From CAZGSN01 sp964371655 (GTDB lineage Bacteria; Desulfobacterota; Binatia; HRBIN30): a DNA stretch of 44,130 bases. A program made the translations under genes and the position numbers. The notes beneath the pieces are model-generated. The model did no database searches. It saw only the letters and a list, made by a program, of their open reading frames with translations, and was not told the DNA's origin. The stretch is from contig CAYJOD010000049.1 of the NCBI GenBank assembly GCA_964371655.1, positions 1-44,130 on the forward strand, given 5' to 3'. Below are positions 14,657 to 23,432 of this stretch, piece after piece. The number at the start of each line of letters is the position of its first letter. Position 1 is the stretch's first letter.

Positions 14657-16626
14657 ATGCCGAGTATTTGAGCGATCTCGGTGTAGCTTTTTCCATCGCC
14701 GACCATTTGGAAGATGGCGTCCTTGGTAGGTTGATCTGCGGTTTGCGTGTACGAAACGACTTCCTGCTTAGCGCCATCTTCGGACTGGATGATCTCCTGA
14801 CCAATATCGGTCTCGGCGGTCGTGAGGTATTCATCGAACTGCGGTGCGATACCTGCACCCGATGCTTGCGCGCGGTACTGCTGCTTTCGGCTCTTCGCGC
14901 TCGCCTCCCATGCTCCCGCAAGGTCTATGGTCGCTTGCGCGAGTTTCTCCGCGGCGCTCGCTGAAATGATCTTGCCAGAGCCGACGCGCTCGATGGACGT
15001 ACGGAAGTTATCCCAGTAGCTCTGCGTCTGCTGTGCAAGCGCGGTCTCGCCTTCGCGCACCGCGGAATCAGGATCAAGGTTCTTCACGAGCGTGTAGAGC
15101 GCCTTAAGCTGGTTCGTGGCGCTTCCGGGATCGGCGAGGACTTGGTGCGCGATCTCGACGGCCGTGCGCCCCTTCGTGGCGGCCATCATGATCGGGTCCG
15201 CTTGGAATTTGTCAGTGATGTGTACGAAATTGCGCTGTTGCGTAGTGGTCATGCCGGTGCCGTCACCAATGATAGTGACCGAGCGCTTCCGGTTCGCATC
15301 GCGCGTCTGGTACTCGTCGAATGAGAGCGGCACCTGTCCCGCATCCTCGGCCTGCTTTTTGTAAAAGAGATACTCGCCGACGACGCCGCCGGTCGGAATA
15401 TCCTGAAGGTACTGCCCGGCGGCCTTCACGGCCTCAGCGAGCGTCGACGCACCCGACACCGCATCGATGATCGCGGAAGGTGCACCGTTCTTGCCTATGG
15501 CCTTCACGACCTCTCCGATGTCCTTCGCGGCACCTCCGGAGTTGTACGTGTCGAGGATCGTCTTCAGCTCGTCCGCGCTTACGTCACCAATGAGCGCGCC
15601 GCTCTCGTCGGTGTTGAGGTACTCAAGGATAGTCTTCGGATCAGTCACCCCCTGCCGCATGAGGCCCGCGACGGCGACGCCGACGCTCGCCTTGCGCTGC
15701 TGCTCCATCGCCTTCTTGTTCGCCTCCAGCGCGGCCTTCTGGATTTCCGCGAGCACCTTCGCCTTCTCCTCGCGCCTCTCGTTGTATAGGTTGATCTTCT
15801 CTGAGAGCACGCGGAAGTCCTCCTGCGCGTACGCGAGTTCCGCCTGCGAGACGAGTTGCTTCTCCTCCACGTCGAGCTCTTTGAGACGCGAGATGCCCTG
15901 GCGTTCCTGCTCTGAGAGGATGCCGCCGAAGGAAGCTGTGCGACGCAAGCCCCCGGACGCGATACCGAACGCCTCGAGACTTGCCTGCTCGCGCTTGTTC
16001 ACATCAGCCATTTGCGTGCGGCGGGTCTCGTACACACCTTTGATCGAGTCCACGTACGCCTGCTGCGCCGAAGAGAGTGTCGAGCGGATGCTATCGAGGT
16101 CACTCACGAGCGACTCGTACTCCTTGTCCTCTTCGTCGAGCGCACTGACGGCGGAAGACGTGGTCTGCGGACCGACACCCTTCGGGATCGTGCCACCGAC
16201 GGCCTCCCAGCCGCCGTCTATGAGCCCCTGGACCTGTGAGCGATTGACGGAGGGGTTGTAGATCGTCTGCGTGCGGATGCCGCCACTCTGTGGGTCTTGG
16301 AAAGCAAGGGTGAGCGGCTCCTCCTGCTCGGCTGGGGCAGCGGGCCTCCCTCTGGTCGCAGCTTCAGCGGCCGTCTTCTGCGCATCCTGCTGCGTTCGCT
16401 GGGTCTGGATATTCGTGTAGTCGGCCACCGCTTGCGACGCTTTCTCGCTGGCCTGCCGCGAGGATACGACGGCGGGAGAGATTGCTCCCGGGACCGGCGG
16501 TGTTGTCAGTGGCTTGAAGGGGTTGTAAGGACCCTGCTCGCCGGATACGACCGCACCTGTGCGGGCATTGTACGTCGTATTGCCGACTTTGTAGGTCTGC
16601 GTCTCTGTGTCGATGGTGCCCGGCAT
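14653..16626 (-). CDS. Putative internal virion protein, coiled coil (657 aa)
   Basis: A long coiled coil spans roughly residues 175-320 (repeated Glu/Lys/Gln heptads, such as LYNERREEKAKVLAEIQKAALEANKKAMEQQ in the translation). A helical C-terminal half follows, ending in a small helix-turn-helix-like tail (KDAIFQMVGDGKSYTEIAQILGI). It is coupled to the next gene by an ATGA overlap. It is probably the second component of the ejection apparatus. No family name is certain. Confidence 0.5.
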   Translation of the reverse strand: MPGTIDTETQTYKVGNTTYNARTGAVVSGEQGPYNPFKPLTTPPVPGAISPAVVSSRQASEKASQAVADYTNIQTQRTQQDAQKTAAEAATRGRPAAPAEQEEPLTLAFQDPQSGGIRTQTIYNPSVNRSQVQGLIDGGWEAVGGTIPKGVGPQTTSSAVSALDEEDKEYESLVSDLDSIRSTLSSAQQAYVDSIKGVYETRRTQMADVNKREQASLEAFGIASGGLRRTASFGGILSEQERQGISRLKELDVEEKQLVSQAELAYAQEDFRVLSEKINLYNERREEKAKVLAEIQKAALEANKKAMEQQRKASVGVAVAGLMRQGVTDPKTILEYLNTDESGALIGDVSADELKTILDTYNSGGAAKDIGEVVKAIGKNGAPSAIIDAVSGASTLAEAVKAAGQYLQDIPTGGVVGEYLFYKKQAEDAGQVPLSFDEYQTRDANRKRSVTIIGDGTGMTTTQQRNFVHITDKFQADPIMMAATKGRTAVEIAHQVLADPGSATNQLKALYTLVKNLDPDSAVREGETALAQQTQSYWDNFRTSIERVGSGKIISASAAEKLAQATIDLAGAWEASAKSRKQQYRAQASGAGIAPQFDEYLTTAETDIGQEIIQSEDGAKQEVVSYTQTADQPTKDAIFQMVGDGKSYTEIAQILGI

Positions 16627-16629
16627 AGG

Positions 16630-18213
16630 TTAGTACACGACGACGCTAAGCCCGTTCACGGTAATTGAATTTCCGGAGTTTGCCGCGGTCCATTGGATCG
16701 TCGCGGTGACCTGCTTACTGGTGGCGGTGTCGATCGATGCGGTCGACACCGAATTCAGGAACCGAGCTCCAGCCGCAACCGCACCATCCTCTCCGGATGC
16801 GAGCACACTACCGAACGTTACCTGAGTAGCTGCCGATGTGTTGAGGACCTCGCAGATCGCGATACCCTTGTTGTTCGACGCCGCGTTGACGACGCTTGTG
16901 GACGTGAGCGTACACACAGAGGTGCCACCGAGCTTAAAGCGGATCGTAAGACTGTTATTCGCGGTTGCGTTCGCGACCCAGTCCCAGTCGGAAATATGAA
17001 GTGTCATCCGGAGCGTACCCGCGGAGCCCATCTTGCCGCCCGGAACGGTGATCGTGCCCGCGCTGTCGTACGTGGTCTCCGTCGTGGAGTTCGACAAAGT
17101 AAGCGAAGTCGATGTAGCTCCGACTGCGGACGTGGGCTGAATGACCGCAGAGGAAGGGTTCCAGGATAGGACACCGGCACCGTTGGTCGCGAGAATGCTC
17201 GAGCTTGCACCCTGTGTGCCTGGGAAGGCGTACGGGATGGAATTCAGGATCAGCGGGTTGGTATTCACACTCGCTGCGGGGATCGTCGTCGTTGCCGCGA
17301 GGGTGGAAGACGCGGTCGAAAGGATGCCGCCGCTGAACGTGTGGAGCCCACTCCACGAGAATGCCGCGGTGAGGTCCAAGAAGGTCTGGGCGATCTTCCC
17401 CGCCGCTGCCACCACAACACAGAATGCGGAGCACGATGCGGTGGGTGTCGAGGTAGCAAGAGACGCGGGGAGGACGAGTCGCGCTCCGGTCGCTCCCAGA
17501 GACGTGCCCGCCCCCGCTTCCGCCTCTGTTGCGAGTTCGCCGATACCCTTCGTCGTTTCGCTCGCGTCGGCCGCGCCGGCATTCGCTGTGTCTTCGACGA
17601 AGCCCTTCGAGGCGAGCGTCGTCGATGCCTCACTGCTCCATGTCGGGTTGAAGTTGTACGCGGGGGTGTTCGTAGAGGCGAACGTCCAATTCCCCGTGAT
17701 GTGCTCGTCGTTCTGTTTGACGCTGAGCTGGTTATAGAGCTGCGGAGGGTTCGAGACGATCACGCGGCTGCCGCCTGCGTGTGATTTTCGCAGCGTAGAC
17801 GATGCCGTGTACGGGTAATTGAACTCGAGCCCGCGCGTGACCCCCGTGAAGGTCGCTCGGTTGCCCGAGTACGAGAACCCGGTGAAGGATACGAACTCCT
17901 TGTTCGTCGCGCTCCCCGGCTCCAGCGTGAGGTAGCCGATGTCGCCGAAGTCGTTCGCCATTGTGTACTGAATTTCTGAGACGGGCTTCAGGAAGTTGTC
18001 GACCGTGATCGACGTATCGGACGAAGCAACTCCGCCTCCGGAGAGCGTGTAGGAGCCGGATGAGACGAAGTTGAACGTGCCAAGCGTCGCTCCTTGCTCT
18101 TCGAGTGCGGCCCGTGCTGCGGTGATCTCTCCGAGTGTCCGGTATGCGAGGAGACCGACGAGCGAGAGGAATGCGAAGAAGAACGCTATCGTGTACTTTT
18201 CGTATCGCGTCAT
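16630..18213 (-). CDS. Tail-fibre-like protein with N-terminal membrane anchor
   Basis: The 527-residue protein opens with a transmembrane helix (YTIAFFFAFLSLVGLLAYRT). The next part is a beta-rich virion-type domain, then ASTTLASKGFVEDTA, a phage-fibre-like phrase, followed by Ser/Thr-rich repeats (SSTLAATTTIPAASVNTNP) and a C-terminal beta domain ending GNSITVNGLSVVVY. The ATG at 18213 is preferred to a TTG six bases upstream. An extended -10 box (TGATATAAT) ends six bases before this ATG, implying a leaderless transcript. Confidence 0.62.
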   Translation of the reverse strand: MTRYEKYTIAFFFAFLSLVGLLAYRTLGEITAARAALEEQGATLGTFNFVSSGSYTLSGGGVASSDTSITVDNFLKPVSEIQYTMANDFGDIGYLTLEPGSATNKEFVSFTGFSYSGNRATFTGVTRGLEFNYPYTASSTLRKSHAGGSRVIVSNPPQLYNQLSVKQNDEHITGNWTFASTNTPAYNFNPTWSSEASTTLASKGFVEDTANAGAADASETTKGIGELATEAEAGAGTSLGATGARLVLPASLATSTPTASCSAFCVVVAAAGKIAQTFLDLTAAFSWSGLHTFSGGILSTASSTLAATTTIPAASVNTNPLILNSIPYAFPGTQGASSSILATNGAGVLSWNPSSAVIQPTSAVGATSTSLTLSNSTTETTYDSAGTITVPGGKMGSAGTLRMTLHISDWDWVANATANNSLTIRFKLGGTSVCTLTSTSVVNAASNNKGIAICEVLNTSAATQVTFGSVLASGEDGAVAAGARFLNSVSTASIDTATSKQVTATIQWTAANSGNSITVNGLSVVVY

Positions 18214-18219
18214 ATGCAA

Positions 18220-18228
18220 ATTATATCA
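18220..18228 (-). promoter_or_regulatory. Extended -10 promoter for the fibre gene at 18213
   Basis: The minus strand reads TGATATAAT, then six bases, then ATG. The box overlaps the stop region of the upstream gene. Initiation about seven bases downstream would put the ATG at the 5' end of the mRNA. Confidence 0.5.
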
Positions 18229-20040
18229 TTGCCTAATAGAGGTCGGCTGGTTGCGCGATGGCAATATCGCCGGACCGTGCGCTAGTAATTTCCATCGCTG
18301 GTCTTTACCCGACGATGAATACGATGCCTGAAGCTCGAAGCAGTCGCGTGGGGACTCTTCGTGATCGACGAAAAATTTGGCGAGGTCGACGAGCTCTTCC
18401 TCGACACCGAGCGGGACTTCGCCGAGCGCGTAGTCTCCCAACGCGTTGTTGGACTGCGGAAGGAAGCGGATCGCCGCATCCAGCCCCGAGATCATCTCCA
18501 CGATCTGGCCCGACGCTCCGCCGTAGTCGTAGTTGATCTCTAAAGAGAGGGTCGTGTTCGCTGCGATATAGCCCTCGGAGCGGTAGAGCTCGAATGCCTT
18601 GTAGAGGTCACGGGCGCCGAACGTTCGGTACGCAAAACGCGCCTCTGCGCTGATCGGACGTGCCTCTTCGCCCCCTCCGTCCGCGTCGAGCCGGTCGGAG
18701 TATCCCTCGAAGACCTTGTAGCTCTCGGGTGTCGCATTGCCGTGTGCGTAGAGGTCGCCGTCGATGATCGACATGCGGCTGAAGGGGAACACCTGAGGTG
18801 GCTGCCAGAAGCGCCGCTGAACTCCGTTCTCGTCCTCGGTGACCTCGTTGATCCATACGCGCGAGTTCGCGGGAGCGGTAATGTAGATACGGTTCTTGTG
18901 CGGCTTGATGTGCCCGCCTGTAAAGTCCTCGGTATCGAAGTCTGGCTTAATTGCCGTGGAGAGGGAGCTCATCTGCACGTCGGGGAAGTTCTCCTCGTAC
19001 CCGAGTGTCCGGAACTGCTGGTCGTTCGAGATGAAGGCGATGGCATTGCCTATGGGAGCGACGAGGTTGTGGTGCAGGGCCGCTTGGCCCGCACCGGTCT
19101 TGAGCTTCTTGATGCGAGCCGTCTCGGAGAGGGTCGAGCCCACGCTGATCTGCTCGAACTCGATGCGGTACCAGTCATCCGTGCCGGCGGACGCGAAGAG
19201 CGTATCCTCAATGGCCGCCGCCGCGCGGCCGACGCCATCCATGGTCAGGATTTCTCCGTCGCCGGGGACACGGGGCGAGGAGAATGTGAAGTCCGCGTAG
19301 TCGGAGCTTTTTGAGATGTAGAGAAGCCGAGATGTGCGTGAACCGACGACGACCTGGTTGCGCACTATCGCCAAGAAATCACTGCTGAACTCTGACGCGG
19401 GGAAATTCGAGACTGCGGTCGTTGACTGGAGGACCAGAGCGTCCGCATCGAACGTATAGCTCATGAGGTCGGTTGTGACGGTGAACTGGCTGCCAGATTC
19501 GCTCGTATAGACCGCCTCACGCCATGTGCCAGAGCTATCCTTGACCCGTATCGTCCCGGACGACGCAAAGCGGGCCACACCGATGTCCTCATTGATCGTC
19601 ACGTGCGTCGCATCATCGACCTGTGCGAGCGTACCCTTCGCGCCAGTCCAGGTACGAGCGGTAGAAGTCCCGTCGACGATGATGAGGAGATCGAACTTGC
19701 GGGTATTGTCCCACCACGCCGCGAATGAGAGGTCTGTGGAGGAGAGAGAGGACGCGAGGGTCTCCCACGCGCCGCTGATCCGGACCTCCAGCTTGCCGTT
19801 CCCGCCTCGGATAGGCAAAAGAATGCCGGAGCTATTGAGCCAGTCGTGCGAGTCGTCGATCCCGGCGACGGTGGCGTCTTCCGCCCCATCGAGCTTATAG
19901 CCGCCCCGAGGACCGACGCGGCCGGCGTCGTCGATGAGCGTATTGTACGAGCCATCCACCAAGTAGCGCGGATCAGTGTTCGTCTGGTCCGGCTTCGTCA
20001 CGTACCCCAGGAACTTCGACACGAGGTCATAGCGCTGCAT
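18226..20040 (-). CDS. Tail nozzle-like beta-rich protein (604 aa)
   Basis: It begins with MQRYDLVSKFLGYVTKPDQTN and DPRYLVDGSYNTLIDDAGRV, an opening I associate with short-tailed-phage tail tube/nozzle or stabilisation proteins, which thread the proximal tail onto the head. Repeated beta-blade-like units follow (KFDLLIIVDGTSTARTW, NQVVVGSRTSRLLYISKS, DTLFASAGTDDWYRI, RIYITAPANSRVWINE), fitting a beta-propeller. The gene is next to the adaptor-like gene at 20044, the usual order. Identification is by pattern and position only. Confidence 0.6.
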   Translation of the reverse strand: MQRYDLVSKFLGYVTKPDQTNTDPRYLVDGSYNTLIDDAGRVGPRGGYKLDGAEDATVAGIDDSHDWLNSSGILLPIRGGNGKLEVRISGAWETLASSLSSTDLSFAAWWDNTRKFDLLIIVDGTSTARTWTGAKGTLAQVDDATHVTINEDIGVARFASSGTIRVKDSSGTWREAVYTSESGSQFTVTTDLMSYTFDADALVLQSTTAVSNFPASEFSSDFLAIVRNQVVVGSRTSRLLYISKSSDYADFTFSSPRVPGDGEILTMDGVGRAAAAIEDTLFASAGTDDWYRIEFEQISVGSTLSETARIKKLKTGAGQAALHHNLVAPIGNAIAFISNDQQFRTLGYEENFPDVQMSSLSTAIKPDFDTEDFTGGHIKPHKNRIYITAPANSRVWINEVTEDENGVQRRFWQPPQVFPFSRMSIIDGDLYAHGNATPESYKVFEGYSDRLDADGGGEEARPISAEARFAYRTFGARDLYKAFELYRSEGYIAANTTLSLEINYDYGGASGQIVEMISGLDAAIRFLPQSNNALGDYALGEVPLGVEEELVDLAKFFVDHEESPRDCFELQASYSSSGKDQRWKLLAHGPAILPSRNQPTSIRQ

Positions 20041-20043
20041 ATA

Positions 20044-21213
20044 TCAGTACCAGCTCGTCCTCGGCTGGATTGCTTCGGTCGGATTGCCCTCGAGGTACTG
20101 GCTATAGAGGCCCGGCTCGCTCCCCTCGCCGAAGAGCATCGCCTTGCAGTAGTTCACGTCCGCAGCGGCATCTGCGCCCTGCTTCTGCTGGGCGGCGGCC
20201 ATGGCGACTTCGTGCAACAGGATCGGGTACGAGGTCGGACCGGAGTTCAGGATCGTATTGTCCCCAACATCTGCGGGGATGCTCTCGTGCCACTCTCCGT
20301 CCTCGTCTCGGAACGGATACGACGAGTAGTACTCGTAGTCGAATATCTTCCCGATTGAGAAGAAGAGGTCATCGACGCGGATGCTATTGATCGCCCCGCT
20401 CGTCGTCGTGAGTGTCAGCCGCGCGTAGTCTATGGCTGTCACGTCCGGTGTACCGGTCGAGGATGTCGGCCAGTCGAACCGCACGATGTTCCACCCCTTC
20501 TTGAACGAAGAGCGGTTGTGGGGAGCACTTGCGCTCGCACTCCAGTACGCGGCTGACGATGAGCCCCAACGCAGATCGAGCGACGAGAGCGCGGCAGCGG
20601 CGGCCGTGGTCGGAAGCCAGATGCGGACGAACGCCGACGCAATGTCTTCGTAGTCGGTGAGGTCGATGCTCGAGAGGGTGCTCGTCTCGATGTACCCGCT
20701 CGTCTGCCCGCTCGCCTTGTCGAACTTCAAAGAACTCCCCGCCTCTGCGTAGATGATGCGGTCGACGGCGAGATCGGTGAGTCCGGTCCCGTCGGCCGCC
20801 CACCCCTCGTTTCCGTCCATGTGTGCGAAGACCTTGCGAGACGGGGTGAGCCGCTTGATGAGCTGGAGCACCTTCTCGCCATCGCGATGTGTGATCCGGA
20901 ATGTGTCGTTCCGCTTCGCTTTCCCGAAGTCGTTCCCGATGATGCTTCGCGGGCTGTCTCCCGCGGTGCGGTTTACCTGGGGCGCAATGTCGGTGACCTT
21001 GCGGTCCTTCTGGTCCTCGGGTGGATCGTACTCATCGACACCGTCGTACACGGTGAGCTCGTGCATGCGCTTCGTCTCATCCGGATCGATCCGGGTGAGC
21101 ATTATGAGCGCACAGCGGCGTATGAGGCCGCTGATGTTCGTGATCGAGTTGACCGTCGTACCGTGCAGGATGCCGGCGAGGTCGTTTTTCAGTGTGTCGA
21201 CGGTGAAGGCCAT
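20044..21213 (-). CDS. Putative head-tail adaptor / tail protein (389 aa)
   Basis: The N-terminal part is helical (FTVDTLKNDLAGILHG, ISGLIRRCALIMLTRIDP). A central domain at about 150-300 resembles a carbohydrate-binding jellyroll (YIETSTLSSIDLTDYEDI, NIVRFDWPTSSTGTPD, INSIRVDDLFFSIG). The C-terminal helix runs PILLHEVAMAAAQQKQGADAAAD, as in adaptor proteins that dock on the portal. It could therefore be an adaptor with an inserted lectin-like domain. It lies between a small membrane protein gene and the nozzle-like gene. Confidence 0.5.
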   Translation of the reverse strand: MAFTVDTLKNDLAGILHGTTVNSITNISGLIRRCALIMLTRIDPDETKRMHELTVYDGVDEYDPPEDQKDRKVTDIAPQVNRTAGDSPRSIIGNDFGKAKRNDTFRITHRDGEKVLQLIKRLTPSRKVFAHMDGNEGWAADGTGLTDLAVDRIIYAEAGSSLKFDKASGQTSGYIETSTLSSIDLTDYEDIASAFVRIWLPTTAAAAALSSLDLRWGSSSAAYWSASASAPHNRSSFKKGWNIVRFDWPTSSTGTPDVTAIDYARLTLTTTSGAINSIRVDDLFFSIGKIFDYEYYSSYPFRDEDGEWHESIPADVGDNTILNSGPTSYPILLHEVAMAAAQQKQGADAAADVNYCKAMLFGEGSEPGLYSQYLEGNPTEAIQPRTSWY

Positions 21214-21216
21214 AAG

Positions 21217-21504
21217 TCACTGAAAGTACCTGTCTATCTTGGACTCCATACGCAGCACCGCGTCCTTCAACGCGCGAGTCTCCGCGTCCCGCCCTCCGAG
21301 GATGTCCTCGAGCTGCTGACGTGTGAGGTAGACCGCAGCTCCCGATTTTAGAGTCCCAATCTCGGAGCTGTTTTGTTGCACTTGGGCATCAAGCGCCGCG
21401 AGGTACCAACCGATGCCGAACGTCTGCATCAGGAGCATGATAATGATTCCGATACCCCACCGTGTGGTCTCGCTTAGCTTCGGATGGGGCTGTGCAAGAT
21501 TCAT
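21217..21504 (-). CDS. Small membrane-anchored coiled-coil protein (95 aa)
   Basis: One hydrophobic helix (WGIGIIIMLLMQTFGIGWYLAAL) is followed by a helical tail (QVQQNSSEIGTL... QLEDILGGRDAETRALKDAVLRMESKIDRYF). This resembles spanin- or holin-accessory proteins, but it is placed inside the head-tail gene block rather than with the lysis genes. It has a TATG start without a Shine-Dalgarno sequence. The function is unknown. Confidence 0.55.
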   Translation of the reverse strand: MNLAQPHPKLSETTRWGIGIIIMLLMQTFGIGWYLAALDAQVQQNSSEIGTLKSGAAVYLTRQQLEDILGGRDAETRALKDAVLRMESKIDRYFQ

Positions 21505-21508
21505 ACAC

Positions 21509-21961
21509 TCAGTAGACACATTCTGTAACGAGGACGGTCGACGATGCGGTATCGGATAGCGCCTTGATTGCACCTGTATACGGGAAATCCGTGTTCAAGC
21601 CGAAGACCATGTCCGGCCGAGCGCTCGTGCTCGTGGCGGGAGTGAGCTTGAATGTCGCTCCTGTAAGCGAAGCGGTTACGTCGTTGAGAGAGAGCGCGAC
21701 GGTGTTCGATGCGTTCACCGGCTGACCGATGGCTGCCCACGCACGCCTGGAGCTCGTTGCGAGGAGTCCCCGAGACTGCTGGTGTCCGATAGCGATGATC
21801 GAGGAGGACGCGATACATGTCGTAGCTGCCGGACCACCTTCTCCTCTGAGGGTCTGGGGCTGGGGAGCGGTGAAGGAATTGTAGACGAGCGTTCCTGTCG
21901 CTCCGAACCCCATGAGGGCGAGAGCAAGAACCGAGAGAGCAAGTGTTTTGATGCCTGCCAT
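21509..21961 (-). CDS. Secreted or anchored small virion-region protein (150 aa)
   Basis: The N-terminus MAGIKTLALSVLALALMGFG is a signal peptide or membrane anchor. The rest is a Ser/Thr/Ala-rich beta domain with TCIASSSIIAIGHQQSRGLL, ATSTSARPDMVFGLN and a terminal VLVTECVY. The pattern (anchor plus small beta domain with two cysteines) is repeated in the next gene at 22033, so the two may be paralogues or partners. A capsid or membrane decoration role is a guess. Confidence 0.55.
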   Translation of the reverse strand: MAGIKTLALSVLALALMGFGATGTLVYNSFTAPQPQTLRGEGGPAATTCIASSSIIAIGHQQSRGLLATSSRRAWAAIGQPVNASNTVALSLNDVTASLTGATFKLTPATSTSARPDMVFGLNTDFPYTGAIKALSDTASSTVLVTECVY

Positions 21962-22032
21962 ATCGATGATGTTGATTTGTAAAGAGGTCGTGGCCTCATC
22001 CCAGCGCCCGAAGGCGCTGAGTGAGGCAGCGA

Positions 22033-22419
22033 CTAGAACGTGAAGCTCGGACACGACCCGTACTGTGCGAGCATGACGCCGTCGACCCCCTCGACCGTCG
22101 CGGTCGAGGAGGCGTAGGATCGCCATGGTGTCGCGGTACTGGTCGCATACGTCTGGAAACAGCCGCCCACGATTGTCGAGGTGGCCGTATTAGACGTAGT
22201 AACGGTAAGCGTGCCGCCCGAGAGGGTGAGATCACCCCCTGCGGTGAGATCATCTCCTGCTGTGATGTCTCCGCTAGCGACGACGTTCGTGAAGTTCGAG
22301 TCGCCGTCCGCTCCGAGTATCTTGGCGGCCCCAGGACCACCAAAGTAGGCGGTCCCGAGGGCCAGGATTGCGATAGCCATCGCAACCCAGGCCACAATGT
22401 TCGATGAATTCGAGTCCAT
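22033..22419 (-). CDS. Membrane-anchored small beta protein (128 aa)
   Basis: An N-terminal transmembrane helix (NIVAWVAMAIAILALGTAYF) is followed by a repetitive beta stretch (SGDITAGDDLTAGGDLTLSGGTLTV) that looks like a short beta-helix, then TSTIVGGCFQTYATSTATPW and a C-terminal YGSCPSFTF. It has a TATG start and no Shine-Dalgarno sequence. Its position directly after the capsid gene suggests a virion or envelope-contact role. Ser/Thr strings of this style are familiar to me from candidate-phylum (Patescibacteria) proteins. Confidence 0.6.
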   Translation of the reverse strand: MDSNSSNIVAWVAMAIAILALGTAYFGGPGAAKILGADGDSNFTNVVASGDITAGDDLTAGGDLTLSGGTLTVTTSNTATSTIVGGCFQTYATSTATPWRSYASSTATVEGVDGVMLAQYGSCPSFTF

Positions 22420-22445
22420 AGATGGTTGCGATTTAGCGATGACTA

Positions 22446-23396
22446 TTATGCGCTGCCGTTCGACGCGGCGACGCCCTCAGGGCTGACCCACGAGGTGATC
22501 TCGCGGTAGCGGCCCTTGTACGTGTAGCGATCCTGCTCGTCGTGCTTGTAGTCGATGATGTTCGTGTCCATCTTGACGCGAACCCAGCGGCGAAGCGAGT
22601 GGTTGCGCGACACGACGTAGTACGCCGTATCGATGTTCGAGACGTTGATGTAATCGCTGTGCAGGAACGGCGACGTAGCGACCATCTCCAGTGACGGGTA
22701 TGCACCCGAGAGCATAAAGATGTTCGTGTCGTTGTTCGCGGTGCCCGGCTTCAGTTCCGAGCGGGTCACCTCGAGCGCATCCTCGTAGAGGTTGAGCGCT
22801 ACAAGGAGACCATGCGCGTCATGGCCGCCGAGATCACCGTCCTGGGCCTTCTGCTTGCGCAGAGAGCGGACGAGTGTCTCGAGGTTCGACGCATTGAACG
22901 CACCCGTCTCCAGGTTGTCGAGCGTGTCGCCCGACAGGAGCGTGTGTGAGCTCGAGAAGACCGCGACACCATCCGAAGTCGTCTCGGCTGAGAAGCCGTT
23001 GGCGTACTTCGAGATCGCGGTCTTGTCCTTCGTGGTGCGCGCGCGGCGCGCCATGGACTTGACCGCATTGTCGACGACCTCGTGCATGTCGTCTTCGTAA
23101 TATTCGACCGGTATCTTGAGGGCTTTCTTGAAGTTCACGACCGTGTGGACCTTCTTGTTGTCGGTGCGGACAGTCGCGACGCGGATTTCTTCCTCTTCCG
23201 CGTGCTCCTCCCAGCTTCCGACCGGCAAGAATTCCTCGGTCTGAACAGCTCCCTTGTCGGTCGTGCGCTGGTCGAAGAACACGCTGTCCTCCGCCGTTAT
23301 GATGCCGCGACCTGCTTTGTAGTCGTACTCCTGGTAGTACACCTCATCGAGGGACTCTTTGACTGTCTCAGGAGATAGACCTGTGTTCGGACCCAT
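22446..23396 (-). CDS. Major capsid protein
   Basis: The 316-residue protein has the sequence style of HK97-fold capsids of the Mu gpT-like group: an acidic N-terminal arm, VVNFKKALKIPVEYYEDDMHEVVDNAVKSMARRA in the long-helix (spine) position, HTLLSGDTLDNL, LVALNLYEDALEVTRSE and a C-terminal domain with VSRNHSLRRWVRVKMDTNI. Its place after scaffold and decoration genes and before tail genes is canonical. It forms the icosahedral shell. No N-terminal prohead-protease site is evident, consistent with a separate scaffold. Confidence 0.8.
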   Translation of the reverse strand: MGPNTGLSPETVKESLDEVYYQEYDYKAGRGIITAEDSVFFDQRTTDKGAVQTEEFLPVGSWEEHAEEEEIRVATVRTDNKKVHTVVNFKKALKIPVEYYEDDMHEVVDNAVKSMARRARTTKDKTAISKYANGFSAETTSDGVAVFSSSHTLLSGDTLDNLETGAFNASNLETLVRSLRKQKAQDGDLGGHDAHGLLVALNLYEDALEVTRSELKPGTANNDTNIFMLSGAYPSLEMVATSPFLHSDYINVSNIDTAYYVVSRNHSLRRWVRVKMDTNIIDYKHDEQDRYTYKGRYREITSWVSPEGVAASNGSA

Positions 23397-23432
23397 AGGG
23401 GTAAAGTGCTATCGCTTTTAATGCGACGACCG

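Noticed and set aside
15467..16261. A 264-codon plus-strand frame opposite the coiled-coil virion protein
   Set aside because: Serine-rich translation typical of an antisense shadow over a charged helical gene; no start signal.
9220..21213. Tail-assembly frameshift or tape-measure gene
   Set aside because: No slippery heptamer between overlapping small tail genes and no single long tape-measure helix protein; the gene set fits a short tail.
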